DNA of 64,000 nt from an uncultured Erysipelotrichaceae bacterium. Lineage in GTDB: Bacteria; Bacillota_I; Bacilli_A; RFN20; CAG-826. Of this stretch, positions 46,215 through 55,194 are shown piece after piece. The notes beneath the pieces are model-generated. The model saw nothing but the letters and a program-made list of their open reading frames with translations, had not been told where the DNA came from and made no database searches. Location: assembly GCA_946612405.1 (NCBI GenBank), contig CAMOEQ010000001.1, positions 1 to 64,000 on the forward strand, read 5' to 3'. The position numbers were made by a program, and so were the translations under genes. Numbering within the stretch: the first letter of the stretch is position 1; the number at the start of each line of letters is the position of its first letter.

Positions 46215-46817
46215 TTATAACATTCTGTTATAGTATTCAATGACTTGGGCTTCGTTGATATCTCTTGGAAGTTCGTTACGTTCTGGAACGCGGACGAATG
46301 TTCCTTCGAGCTTAGTAGCATCGACTTTGACATATCCAACAGAAGCTGGTTTGCTCTCTAAAGAAGCTTTGACGACTGCGAGGTCGTGACCTTCTTTAAT
46401 GGCAATTACATCATTAACTTTGCAAAGGTATGATGGAATATCAACCTTTTTACCGTTAACAGTGATGTGACCGTGATTGACGAGTTGTCTAGCAGCACGA
46501 CGTGTTCTAGCAAATCCCATACGATAGACTAAATTGTCTAAACGAGATTCAAGGATTCTGAAGAAAGCGATGCCAGTGACTTCGTCAGATTTTCTAGCAA
46601 GCATGAATAAACGACGGAATTGTCTTTCGTTAACACCATACATTTGTTCGAGTTTTTGCTTTTCGATCAATTGTTTGCCGTATTCGGATGGTTTCTTTTT
46701 GCGGCCATTGCCGTGTTGTCCTGGGCCATAAGATCTCTTGGAGAGTTCTTTGCCTGTTTCAAGGACAGAAAAACCGAGACGACGAGAACGTTTGTAGTCT
46801 GAACCAGTATATCTCAT
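46215..46817 (-). CDS. rpsD: 30S ribosomal protein S4
   Basis: This 200-residue primary 16S-binding protein has the family features MRYTGSDYKRSRRLG, SYGPGQHGNGRKK, an S4 RNA-binding domain (LESRLDNLVYRMGFARTRRAARQLVNHGHI) and the C-terminal ELPRDINEAQVIEYYNR. It has a GAAAGGAG SD and a long leader. In Bacillus S4 represses its own synthesis through that leader. Confidence 0.98.
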   Translation of the reverse strand: MRYTGSDYKRSRRLGFSVLETGKELSKRSYGPGQHGNGRKKKPSEYGKQLIEKQKLEQMYGVNERQFRRLFMLARKSDEVTGIAFFRILESRLDNLVYRMGFARTRRAARQLVNHGHITVNGKKVDIPSYLCKVNDVIAIKEGHDLAVVKASLESKPASVGYVKVDATKLEGTFVRVPERNELPRDINEAQVIEYYNRML

Positions 46818-46974
46818 GATATATGACTCCTTTCACTAAATGCATTATTTAGCAAGAGGTGTAAATTCCTTACTTCGGATGTACACTATATTGAATTTCA
46901 CCTATGAGCATTGGCTACTATTCCACGGTTGTTAGGACATCAGACAAGCAGTATTTACATGCTGCAACAATGCA
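46818..46974 (-). promoter_or_regulatory. rpsD leader, probable S4 autoregulatory RNA
   Basis: The predicted transcript has about 157 nt before the ATG. A stem GTGTA/TACAC (bases near 46859-46887) encloses a small internal pairing, and the SD follows. Firmicute rpsD leaders fold into an S4-binding pseudoknot; I have not shown that this sequence fits the consensus. Confidence 0.5.
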
Positions 46975-46980
46975 AGAGAT

Positions 46981-47008
46981 ATTATAAATATCAGTATTTT
47001 TTTGTCAA
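46981..47008 (-). promoter_or_regulatory. rpsD promoter
   Basis: On the minus strand TTGACA (47008-47003), a 16-bp spacer and TATAAT (46986-46981): perfect hexamers at near-ideal spacing. The start is predicted near 46974. Confidence 0.8.
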
Positions 47009-47075
47009 CAAAGAATTTTTGGAATTAATTTCTAGTGGAATTAATAAGTCTATTTTAAATTAATTCAAAGTTAAC

Positions 47076-47095
47076 ATCCCTAATTAATTAGGGAT
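47076..47095. repeat. 20-bp perfect palindrome between rpsD and ezrA
   Basis: ATCCCTAATTAATTAGGGAT is a perfect palindrome. It lacks a loop and T-run, so it looks like a dimeric regulator site and not a terminator. The two flanking copies of GGAATTAAT at 47031 and 47038 have no assigned role. Confidence 0.6.
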
Positions 47096-47171
47096 AATAA
47101 GAAAAAGTTAAATCTAAAGATTTCGGTCAATGAAAAAACTTTTTGTTTTTCTATAAAACAAGACTTTTGTG

Positions 47172-47180
47172 TGCTAAAAT
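47172..47180 (+). promoter_or_regulatory. ezrA extended -10 promoter
   Basis: TGC TAAAAT (47172-47180) gives a start near 47187 and a short leader with AAAGGTGA before the ATG. I see no clear -35. The rest of the 390-bp gap 46818-47207 holds the rpsD leader and promoter and the palindrome. Confidence 0.5.
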
Positions 47181-47207
47181 TAGCGCAGTAAAGGTGAATA
47201 TATCGGT

Positions 47208-48908
47208 ATGATTTTCTTAATTATTGGCATAATCGTTCTCGTGCTAGCTGCCGCTATTTTCCTTGTCTATTTCTTTGTTATTAGAAAAAACAAAATCCGT
47301 AAAGATTTTCGTGCTTTAGATAAATTATTCCAATATTATCATGCCCTTCTTATTGGTCAAAACGCCCAATATGTTAAACGTCTAGAAATTATTTCTCGTA
47401 CCAATCTTTTGTATGTTGAAATTCATACAAAGTTTTTAAAAGTTTTTAAAGAAATCCGCGATAAACAAGACGCTAACACTCAAACATCTATTAATCGTTT
47501 AGCAGATATGATTTCTGATCGCCACTATAAACAAGCTCGTGCCTATATTCCTGAAGTTAAAACAGTAGTGGAAGATTATGAAAAAGCAGTTTCAGATTTA
47601 AATGCTGAATTATTAAAAGTTGTTAAACCTGAAGAAGATTGTAGACAATCATCTTTAGCTCTTAAAGAGCAACTTCGTCGCATTAGACAAGATTACTATG
47701 CAAAACAAGGCGATTTAGTAATGATCGCTTCTTCTTTTGATAAGATTTTCTCTTTAATCGATGCTAAATTTGATGATTTCGAAACTTTTGTTGAATCTGC
47801 TCAATATGACGACGCAAATAATGTTCTTCCAGAAATTGAAAAGATTTTAAATAGCTTAGCCCAATCAATGGTTGAACTTCCAAATCTTTGCGTTTTAGTA
47901 AGCGATATTCTTCCAAATAAATTATCTGATTTAGAAAATGCTTATAACCGCATGACTAATGAATCTTATCCGCTTCATCATTTATGTGTTGAAACTGCTT
48001 TAAGCGAGATGCGCGCTACGCTTGAGAAATATCGTGAATCATTAAAATATCTCAATGTCCATGGCATTCAAGATGGTTTAGATAATATGCTTAATCGCAT
48101 CGATGAATTCTTTAAGAAATTCGATGAAGAAAAAGAAGCTTGCAAATTGTTCAATGAACAAAACGAATCCGTTTATAGCACAGTTAATTTAATTGAACGT
48201 CGCTTTATTAAACTTTGTAATACAATTCCTGAAGTTTCTCGTATTTACATCATTAACGATGCTCATAATTCTAAAGTCAATGAAATCCAAACAAATATTA
48301 ACCGCGTTGGGGCGTTAAAACGTAGTTTAGATACTTTTATTCATTCTAATGTTAAACAACCGTATTCTTCTTTAGTTGCCAAAATGAATGAATTAAAAGA
48401 AGCATCAGATTCAATTATTTCTGAATTAGATGAATTTAATTCATATATCGCTTCTTTAAAGAGTGATTCTGAAGCCGCATATAAATTATTATTTACTTTC
48501 TTTGACAAAGTCAAAAAGGCCGAAAAAGAAATCCGCGATATCAATATCTCTCGTTTAAATGAAAAATATAGTGAAGATTTTGATAAGAGCTATCAGTTGC
48601 TCAATTCAATATATGATTTATTAAAGAAATGCCCAATTGATGTCGATCAAGTTAATAAATGTGTTGCTGAATTATATGAAGTTAGTAACAACATTCTTGA
48701 TGATGGAGCGATTGCTCAAGAACACAATATGATGACCTTGGCAGAAAATGCAATTATGTATGCTAATAGAGGTCGTTCCCATCTTTCTGATATCGATCAA
48801 CTTGTATCTCAAGCTGAAACATTCTTCAAAGAAGGAGAATTTGAACAAGCATATATCATTGCCGGTAATGCCTTAAAGAAAATAAGAGCAAACAATGAAA
48901 ATCAATAA
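47208..48908 (+). CDS. ezrA: Septation ring regulator EzrA
   Basis: This 566-residue protein has an N-terminal membrane helix (residues 3-27, N-out) followed by a long coiled-coil spectrin-like cytoplasmic region. It has the length of EzrA and the characteristic block LPNKLSDLENAYNRM...YPLHH near 240-263. EzrA links FtsZ to the membrane and controls Z-ring assembly in low-GC Gram-positives. The neighbours iscS and thiI are the same as in Bacillus (ezrA-nifZ-thiI). Its presence argues for FtsZ-based division. It overlaps iscS by 14 nt. Confidence 0.88.
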   Translation: MIFLIIGIIVLVLAAAIFLVYFFVIRKNKIRKDFRALDKLFQYYHALLIGQNAQYVKRLEIISRTNLLYVEIHTKFLKVFKEIRDKQDANTQTSINRLADMISDRHYKQARAYIPEVKTVVEDYEKAVSDLNAELLKVVKPEEDCRQSSLALKEQLRRIRQDYYAKQGDLVMIASSFDKIFSLIDAKFDDFETFVESAQYDDANNVLPEIEKILNSLAQSMVELPNLCVLVSDILPNKLSDLENAYNRMTNESYPLHHLCVETALSEMRATLEKYRESLKYLNVHGIQDGLDNMLNRIDEFFKKFDEEKEACKLFNEQNESVYSTVNLIERRFIKLCNTIPEVSRIYIINDAHNSKVNEIQTNINRVGALKRSLDTFIHSNVKQPYSSLVAKMNELKEASDSIISELDEFNSYIASLKSDSEAAYKLLFTFFDKVKKAEKEIRDINISRLNEKYSEDFDKSYQLLNSIYDLLKKCPIDVDQVNKCVAELYEVSNNILDDGAIAQEHNMMTLAENAIMYANRGRSHLSDIDQLVSQAETFFKEGEFEQAYIIAGNALKKIRANNENQ

Positions 48909-50025
48909 CATCGTTTACCTTGATAATGCTGCGACGACCAAAGTTAATGATGAGGTCGTCGCTTTATTTGTGGAAAGCGAAAATGATAATTTCGCTAATC
49001 CAAATTCCATTCATGCTTTAGGAATTAAAAATGCGAAGAAGGTTCAAATTGCTAAAGAAAATATCTTAAAGAATTTTAAACTTAAAAATCACAAAGTTAT
49101 TCTTACTTCTTCATCTACAGAAGCAAATAACCTTGCTATTAAAGGATATTGTCTCAATTATCAAAATCGTGGAAAGCACATCATTACAAGCAATATCGAA
49201 CATCCTTCTGTTTTAGAATGCTTTAAACAATTAGAAGATAAATTTGGCTTTGAAGTTACTATCTTAAATGTGAATGAAAAAGGCATAATTTCTCCTTCTC
49301 AAGTTTTAGAAGCAATGAGAAAAGATACAATTCTTGTATCAATAATGGCCATAAATAATGAAATTGGTTCAATTAATCCGATTAAAGAAATTGCTGATGT
49401 GGTACATAATTTTCCTAAAGCCAATTTTCATTCCGATACAACTCAAGCAATTGGCAAATTAGATTTAGATTATTCTTCTATCGATATGTTTGTGGTTTCT
49501 TCTCATAAAATCCATGGGCTTAAGGGTAGTGGAGCGCTTATTTATAAATCATCATTATCTTTTATGCCATTATTAAGTGGTGGCGGACAAGAAGATGGTT
49601 TTAGAAGTTCAACAGTTGCAGTTAGCAATGCCGTTACAATTGCTAAAGCAATCGAATTATCTATTAAAGAAGATAGAAAACCTATTTATGAGTTTAGAGA
49701 CAAACTTGTCGATGGCTTAGAAAAAATAGATGGCATCGAACTTAATAGCAACAAAGATTGCTCTCCATATATTGTTAACTTCTCTTTGACTAATAAAAAG
49801 GCAAGTGTTGTTGTTGAAGATTTATCAAACAAAAATATCTTTGTGTCTTCAGTTTCAGCATGTAATTCCAAAAAAGAAGCTTCTTCTTATGTTGTTGAAG
49901 CTTTAAGCAAAAATGACAAATTAGCCCATAACACGATTAGAGTATCTTTTTCAAAAGATAATTCAATGGAAGATGTTGATACATTCTTAAAAGAACTTAA
50001 AATATCTTTGGAGAATATAAGATGA
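48895..50025 (+). CDS. iscS: Cysteine desulfurase (NifS/IscS type)
   Basis: This 376-residue PLP enzyme removes sulfur from cysteine. YLDNAATTKV opens it, the PLP Lys is K205 in SSHKIHGLKGSG, and the sulfur-accepting Cys is C323 in SVSACNSKKEASSYV. Paired with thiI as in Bacillus nifZ-thiI, it probably supplies persulfide for 4-thiouridine in tRNA. It overlaps thiI by four bases (ATGA). Confidence 0.94.
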   Translation: MKINNIVYLDNAATTKVNDEVVALFVESENDNFANPNSIHALGIKNAKKVQIAKENILKNFKLKNHKVILTSSSTEANNLAIKGYCLNYQNRGKHIITSNIEHPSVLECFKQLEDKFGFEVTILNVNEKGIISPSQVLEAMRKDTILVSIMAINNEIGSINPIKEIADVVHNFPKANFHSDTTQAIGKLDLDYSSIDMFVVSSHKIHGLKGSGALIYKSSLSFMPLLSGGGQEDGFRSSTVAVSNAVTIAKAIELSIKEDRKPIYEFRDKLVDGLEKIDGIELNSNKDCSPYIVNFSLTNKKASVVVEDLSNKNIFVSSVSACNSKKEASSYVVEALSKNDKLAHNTIRVSFSKDNSMEDVDTFLKELKISLENIR

Positions 50026-51188
50026 AATACGATCATATAATGGTTCGCTTTGGAGAATTATCTACCAAAGGTAAAAACAAAAAAGAATTCATTCGTATTT
50101 TAGCTCGCAATATCAAAAATGCTTTACGCGATTTTTCAAATTTGGAATTTATCGTAAGATTAGATCACATTTATATTAAGCTAAATGAGAATAACCCTGA
50201 CGAAATTATCCAGATTTTGCAGGGCATTTCTGGCATACACGCTTTATCTTTGGTACTTAAAACCAGTGATGATATTGAAAATATTAAAAAAGTTTCTTTA
50301 GAGCTAATCAAATTAGAACAAGGTAAGACTTTTAAGGTTCACTCAAAAAGAGCGAATAAAAAATATCCAATTATCTCTGATCAAATAAATCGAATTGTAG
50401 CAGGGGAAATTCTTAGAAACACTTCTTTAAAAGTCGATGTTCATAATCCAGATATTCTTCTTTCGATAGAAATTAGAGAAGATGGTTGCTATATCTTCAC
50501 AAAGACGTATCCTGGAGCCGGAGGTTATCCTTTAGGCGTCGGAGGAAAAGTAATGCACATGCTTTCCGGAGGAATCGATTCTCCTGTTGCTGCTTATTTA
50601 TTAATGAAAAGAGGGCTCAGAATCGAATGCATTCATTTTGCCTCACCTCCATACACCAATATAGGTGTAATTGAAAAATTAAAAGATTTGTTAGCTAAAT
50701 TAAATATTTATCAAGATTCAATTCGTTTAAATATTGTTCCGTTTACTAAAATTCAAGAAAAGATATATGAGACGGCCGATGAATCGTATTGCATTACAAT
50801 TATGCGTCGAATGATGTTTCGCCTTGCTAGTGAGCTCGCAAAGCGTCGAAATTGCCCGGCTATATCGAGTGGCGAATCCGTTGGTCAAGTTGCTTCGCAG
50901 ACAATTGAATCAATGAATACGATAAATGAAGTGACTAATATGCCAATCTTAAGACCACTTGTAGTAACCGATAAATTAGATATTATCGAATTAGCTCGTA
51001 AACTCGATACATATGAAATATCGATTAGGCCTTATGAAGATTGCTGCACAATATTCGCTCCTAAAAATCCCAAAACAAAACCAGCTTTAAATAAAGCCAA
51101 AGAATATGAAGAGAAATTTGATTACCAATCGTTGATCGAAGAAGCATTAGATAATATTGAAGCTATTTATGTAAAAAGAGAAGACTAA
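50022..51188 (+). CDS. thiI: tRNA 4-thiouridine synthase ThiI
   Basis: This 388-residue enzyme has an N-terminal ferredoxin-like/THUMP region (1-165) and a PP-loop domain with SGGIDSPVAAYLL near residues 183-195 that adenylates U8 of tRNA. There is no C-terminal rhodanese domain, as in Bacillus, so sulfur must come directly from the adjacent desulfurase. The stop lies in the loop of the following terminator. Confidence 0.95.
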   Translation: MKYDHIMVRFGELSTKGKNKKEFIRILARNIKNALRDFSNLEFIVRLDHIYIKLNENNPDEIIQILQGISGIHALSLVLKTSDDIENIKKVSLELIKLEQGKTFKVHSKRANKKYPIISDQINRIVAGEILRNTSLKVDVHNPDILLSIEIREDGCYIFTKTYPGAGGYPLGVGGKVMHMLSGGIDSPVAAYLLMKRGLRIECIHFASPPYTNIGVIEKLKDLLAKLNIYQDSIRLNIVPFTKIQEKIYETADESYCITIMRRMMFRLASELAKRRNCPAISSGESVGQVASQTIESMNTINEVTNMPILRPLVVTDKLDIIELARKLDTYEISIRPYEDCCTIFAPKNPKTKPALNKAKEYEEKFDYQSLIEEALDNIEAIYVKRED

Positions 51189-51206
51189 GTCTTCTCTTCT
51201 TTTTTA
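51177..51206 (+). terminator. Terminator at the thiI stop codon
   Basis: AGAGAAGAC (51177-51185), loop TAA (the thiI stop), GTCTTCTCT (51189-51197), then TCTTTTTT. Its T-run overlaps the last bases of the converging repeat-protein gene. Confidence 0.85.
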
Positions 51207-54122
51207 TCGATTAACTTTGCTAATTTGATCGAAACTATTGATTCTTTGATCAGCCCTTGAAGCTATCCAATTATTCATGATAGTTAATTCGTTAGATTCA
51301 TTTAAGGTCGTATCTTTTTCAACAGTTGTTAATTTTAGAGTAATATTTATATCTTTTAAGAAATGGATTGTTAAATTAACATCTAGTCCAGTTAATTGTT
51401 CGGTTTCTTTGTCTTCATAAACGATTAAATCTAGTGTTTGGAAAACCGAGATGTGCGTTAAGGAATATAAATCAATCTTAAAGGTGAATTTTCCAGCGTT
51501 AGAATCATATCTAAAATCTTTCAATATCTTTTCATATTCAATTTGTTTAGAAGTCGATTCAGTTGATGTATCTCCTAAAATATCATCCATCCACTCATCT
51601 CTAACACCTAAAACGTCATGTAGTAAGATTTGAGCAACGTTATCCATGAAATATTCTTGAGTATATGTAGCGGCATAAGTGATGCGATATTTATGAATGC
51701 TTAAGAATGTATGAACGTCATCAACTCGTTTTACATAGAATGTATCCTCGTCAAAATAGAAGGATGCGCTTCGATAGTCGGTTCCAATATAATCTTGGTT
51801 AGAATTAAAACTAATAATTTTTAAGTCAATTATTGGAATGTTTTCCATTTCAATTGCAACTTGAACTTTTCCTTTATTATTTCTAATTTTGATATCTAAT
51901 TTGATGTCTCTTTCAATATCAACAAGTAAATTTAATTTAAAGGCTAAAGTAGCAGCAAAATGGAAATATTCAAATTTAGATGTATTAACGCCGAGTTGTA
52001 ATAAAACTTTGATATCGCTGAAATCAAGATATTCTTCGTATGGATCAAGTCTTTCGCTTTCTTTAGTTGGGTCAAAATCTTTGAGATTTGCCGAGAAAGT
52101 TATTTCATTAGTGCCAATAACTAAATTACTTAATTTAATGCCATCCAAATAAGCTTTATCGTTTTCGTTATCGCGGTGATAGAAGATTTCAACATCGCAT
52201 GTTTTATCATCCATGCCGATGATGGCTAATGAAATATTCATCGCGATATGAGTATCATCAATGGTGATTTCATTGATAAGTTGAGTTTCTAATAATGCTA
52301 GATAATCACCTTCCATTACTTTACCAATTGGAGTGTTCTTCATCGATTCAATAAGTTCACCAAAAAGTTCGATAAAGTGATCGTCAGGATTATTGATAAT
52401 ATCGCTGATTAAGCCATATAACTCTTTTAGAGTTCTTGAAGAGAATTTACCATTTAAAGTATCGTTATAAGAGAATAAGAATTCGTCTTTTGTTTTCATG
52501 TCTGCTTTGATTTGATGACGATATGAATCGCGGTCAACGATGGTGGCTTTACCATAACCAAAGCCATTTTCAGAAATGTTAAATTGTAATCCACCATCAA
52601 TAGTGATGTCTTTAACATTTGCCTCGGTTGATTCTACTTTAGCAGCAAATTCAATTCTAAAATCTTTTTGCTTAAGTAGCGGCATTAAAGCTTCAACAAT
52701 TGTTAAAGCAGGTTCGAAAGCAACATAGCTTTCTTTGTCTATTTCTTTATGAGCATATTCTTTAAAGGTAATATCAACATCAATTAATTTTCCTTTAATT
52801 TTTAATCCATGTAATATAACAGCTTTTAATTGGCCATCTTCAAATTGAATAGTAGGGGTAATTATTCCCATATCTAGTCCAATAGCATCAGTATCGATTG
52901 AAATCGCTAAAGAAGTATCATCGATTGTAATTGTACCAATTAAATCATTTAATCCTTCTCTTAATGAAGCAAATTTATCTGAATTAAGTACTTCAGTTAA
53001 AGAAGACATTAATTTTTCAGTTAAATCAAAATCTAATTGATTAACGATATAGGCAATCGTGTCTCCAACTGAATCAAATTTAATTGATAATTTTGTAGCT
53101 CTAATATCTAAATAGGCAGTTTGATCTTCGAAAAGCATTCCTAAATTATGATGTCGATCATTTTCACTTAAATCAGCATCAATTTGGAATGATTTATTTG
53201 TGACATCATATCCTAAATCTAACGAAGCATTCATTAAGGAAACATATTCCTCTTCTTCATTGAGTTCTTGGATATTTGCTTTAATATTTAAAGCATTTTG
53301 TTTAGTTTCTAAGAAATTGTATAAAGATTTAAAGATATTAAATATTGGTTTAAAGTTTTGATAATTATTTTTATCTGGTTCAACTAATTCAACATCTTCA
53401 ACTTTAGTTAAATCAATATCTAATTTAATGATGTTACCTTTATAGTTAATCGTATCGGTTCTTAAACCTTTAAAATTATATTCGCTATCGGTTTTAACAT
53501 ATAATTGTAAATCTTCGCTTAAATTTAAAATGAAATAAATATCTCCACTAGGAGTTGTCTTTTCTTCCATTTCATCAATCATGCTAGAAATAGTATTTAA
53601 ATCTAAGTTTTGGAATTCGCTTGGTAAATTTAAATTAATTCCATATTCGCTTGGAAGCATATCGATGAAATCTAAAAGATGTTCGGTTTCTAAATAGAAA
53701 TGATTTTCTTTATAAGAAAAATATATTGTTCCTTTATCATTTGGATTTTCAGATTCAGTATTTTTAAAATAACCTAAATTAGTTGTTAGATTAATGCCGT
53801 TTAAATATAAATTAACATCGCCTTGTACTTTGATGGCGTTGAGATCTGAAATATCACCAACAACATCTAAATTAACGTTAATTGCGGTGTTATCTTCTAA
53901 AGTGAATTCAATTCCGCCGTCAACATTAAAAGAACCCATCTTAAGTAAATTATCTAGAAGCATTCTTTGATGTGAGATTTCTCCACTTACATTAGAAGTC
54001 GGTTCTTCTTCAACGGCTGGGCTTAAAGCTTTCATAATACCTTGAGTTCCAAAAACAGAACCAAAGCCAACAAAAGCAGCAATAATTCCGGCAATAAATG
54101 TTTTAGAAAATAGTTTTTTCAT
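51204..54122 (-). CDS. Large exported repeat protein, unknown
   Basis: This 972-residue protein has an N-terminal membrane anchor or signal (residues 8-28) and the rest outside the cell. The mature part is beta-rich and appears to hold four diverged units of about 200-230 residues, roughly 56-255, 256-468, 469-698 and 699-925. Each opens with a helix like IFNIFKSLYNFL, VEALMPLLKQ or IKVLLQLG and has a YLDI/YLET-type strand near its centre. ITIDDTSLAISID (398-410) and ITIDDTHIAMNIS (619-631) are near-copies. The pattern could be LolA/LppX-like lipid-binding sandwiches, but I cannot assign a family. It has a GGAG SD and follows the gene at 54135. Confidence 0.7.
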   Translation of the reverse strand: MKKLFSKTFIAGIIAAFVGFGSVFGTQGIMKALSPAVEEEPTSNVSGEISHQRMLLDNLLKMGSFNVDGGIEFTLEDNTAINVNLDVVGDISDLNAIKVQGDVNLYLNGINLTTNLGYFKNTESENPNDKGTIYFSYKENHFYLETEHLLDFIDMLPSEYGINLNLPSEFQNLDLNTISSMIDEMEEKTTPSGDIYFILNLSEDLQLYVKTDSEYNFKGLRTDTINYKGNIIKLDIDLTKVEDVELVEPDKNNYQNFKPIFNIFKSLYNFLETKQNALNIKANIQELNEEEEYVSLMNASLDLGYDVTNKSFQIDADLSENDRHHNLGMLFEDQTAYLDIRATKLSIKFDSVGDTIAYIVNQLDFDLTEKLMSSLTEVLNSDKFASLREGLNDLIGTITIDDTSLAISIDTDAIGLDMGIITPTIQFEDGQLKAVILHGLKIKGKLIDVDITFKEYAHKEIDKESYVAFEPALTIVEALMPLLKQKDFRIEFAAKVESTEANVKDITIDGGLQFNISENGFGYGKATIVDRDSYRHQIKADMKTKDEFLFSYNDTLNGKFSSRTLKELYGLISDIINNPDDHFIELFGELIESMKNTPIGKVMEGDYLALLETQLINEITIDDTHIAMNISLAIIGMDDKTCDVEIFYHRDNENDKAYLDGIKLSNLVIGTNEITFSANLKDFDPTKESERLDPYEEYLDFSDIKVLLQLGVNTSKFEYFHFAATLAFKLNLLVDIERDIKLDIKIRNNKGKVQVAIEMENIPIIDLKIISFNSNQDYIGTDYRSASFYFDEDTFYVKRVDDVHTFLSIHKYRITYAATYTQEYFMDNVAQILLHDVLGVRDEWMDDILGDTSTESTSKQIEYEKILKDFRYDSNAGKFTFKIDLYSLTHISVFQTLDLIVYEDKETEQLTGLDVNLTIHFLKDINITLKLTTVEKDTTLNESNELTIMNNWIASRADQRINSFDQISKVNR

Positions 54123-54134
54123 ATTTGTTCTCCT

Positions 54135-55058
54135 TTAATAAGTTAAATCTTGATTTAAAGATGGAATTTGAGTTTCAACATCGTAAATATATTCATCGCT
54201 TACATGAGCAACTGATTCAGCAGTTACAACCATGACAACCGAATAAGATTCTTCAACCTCAGATTTGATTAAATTTAATTGATCATCTAAATATAAATGT
54301 AATTGAATGCTGTGGAAGTAGGGGTCTTTAATTGGGGAAATCTCAACCATTTGCTTCACGTAGCGTAGCACAGCGTATTTAGGCGATAAATCTAGACGAA
54401 CCGTATAACCTTCATTTGTCTTTTCAGCAGTGGAGGTATCGAATGTTGTTTTTGAAGAAATAATATAGATTAATGGTCTAGATAATTGCTTACCCCATTT
54501 TGCTTCATGCTCTTCATTTGAGAGTTCGCTTTGAGGATTTTCATTCCATTTTGCTTTTTCTGATTCAACATTCTCTCCATTATAGGTTTTGATTGTTCCG
54601 TCTTTTTGATAAAACCTTTTACCAGTTTGAAGCATCGATGAAGCCGAGATATTTTCCATGAAATATTCTTCTTTATATTTAATAGATGTTGCGCGTACGC
54701 TTTGTTCAACACCCATCGCATTAACACTTCCATGCGTTTTTGAGACTACATACTCATGATTGGCAAATTTATTAGTGGCAATATTAGCAAGTTCATAAGG
54801 CTTAAAGTCATTTGTATAATCGTTTGCTTTTGAAGATTGATATCGTCTCATCAAAGCAACTTGATCATCTTCGAAATCGGCCGCACTTAATTTTGAATAA
54901 TCTATTGGCTGATTTTTTCTAAAGAATTGTTGACCTAAAAAATATCCACCTACTCCACCAAGCGCTAGACAAACTACGGTTACACTTATTGAAGCAATCA
55001 CATGGACTTTGCTTACAGGTTTTCTTTCTTTTTTCTCAGCCTTTTTCATAATCAGCAT
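54135..55058 (-). CDS. Membrane-anchored exported protein, partner of the repeat protein
   Basis: This protein has a Lys-rich cytoplasmic start, one membrane helix (about 19-45) and an outer domain of about 260 residues; no family is recognised. KYKEEYFMENISASSML resembles TYTQEYFMDNVAQIL of the 972-residue protein, and both share a YTVRLDL / FTFKIDL strand, so they may contain related domains. The ATG at 55058 (307 residues) is 5 nt after TATAAT; a second ATG at 55049 is 14 nt after. Neither has an SD. The 12-nt gap to the next gene implies an operon. Confidence 0.6.
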   Translation of the reverse strand: MLIMKKAEKKERKPVSKVHVIASISVTVVCLALGGVGGYFLGQQFFRKNQPIDYSKLSAADFEDDQVALMRRYQSSKANDYTNDFKPYELANIATNKFANHEYVVSKTHGSVNAMGVEQSVRATSIKYKEEYFMENISASSMLQTGKRFYQKDGTIKTYNGENVESEKAKWNENPQSELSNEEHEAKWGKQLSRPLIYIISSKTTFDTSTAEKTNEGYTVRLDLSPKYAVLRYVKQMVEISPIKDPYFHSIQLHLYLDDQLNLIKSEVEESYSVVMVVTAESVAHVSDEYIYDVETQIPSLNQDLTY

Positions 55059-55063
55059 TCGCT

Positions 55064-55080
55064 ATTATATGTACGCGTAC
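55064..55080 (-). promoter_or_regulatory. Promoter and GTACGCGTAC palindrome of the surface operon
   Basis: TATAAT on the minus strand (55069-55064) is preceded, one base away, by the 10-bp palindrome GTACGCGTAC (55071-55080). The palindrome lies in the -10/-35 spacer, where a bound protein would block RNA polymerase. Confidence 0.5.
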
Positions 55081-55159
55081 CTAAAAATGTAATCTAATGA
55101 TGAAAATATTTATTTGAGAGTTGAATTCTCATTTCGTGAGAGTTGTTTTCGTTCGAAAT

Positions 55160-55188
55160 TTGACAAATTTTAATACTAGTATTAATAT
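55160..55188 (+). promoter_or_regulatory. HTH-membrane gene promoter with internal operator-like palindrome
   Basis: TTGACA (55160-55165), 17 bp, TAATAT (55183-55188). The perfect 16-bp palindrome TTAATACTAGTATTAA (55170-55185) fills the spacer and enters the -10 box. The ATG starts at 55195, 6 nt after the -10. Confidence 0.65.
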
Positions 55189-55194
55189 AGTCCC

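Noticed and set aside
30951..50025. UGA read as tryptophan (Mollicutes code)
   Set aside because: Conserved Trp positions use TGG (for example thioredoxin WCGPC), and rsgA, rpe and iscS end at TGA at the expected family length.
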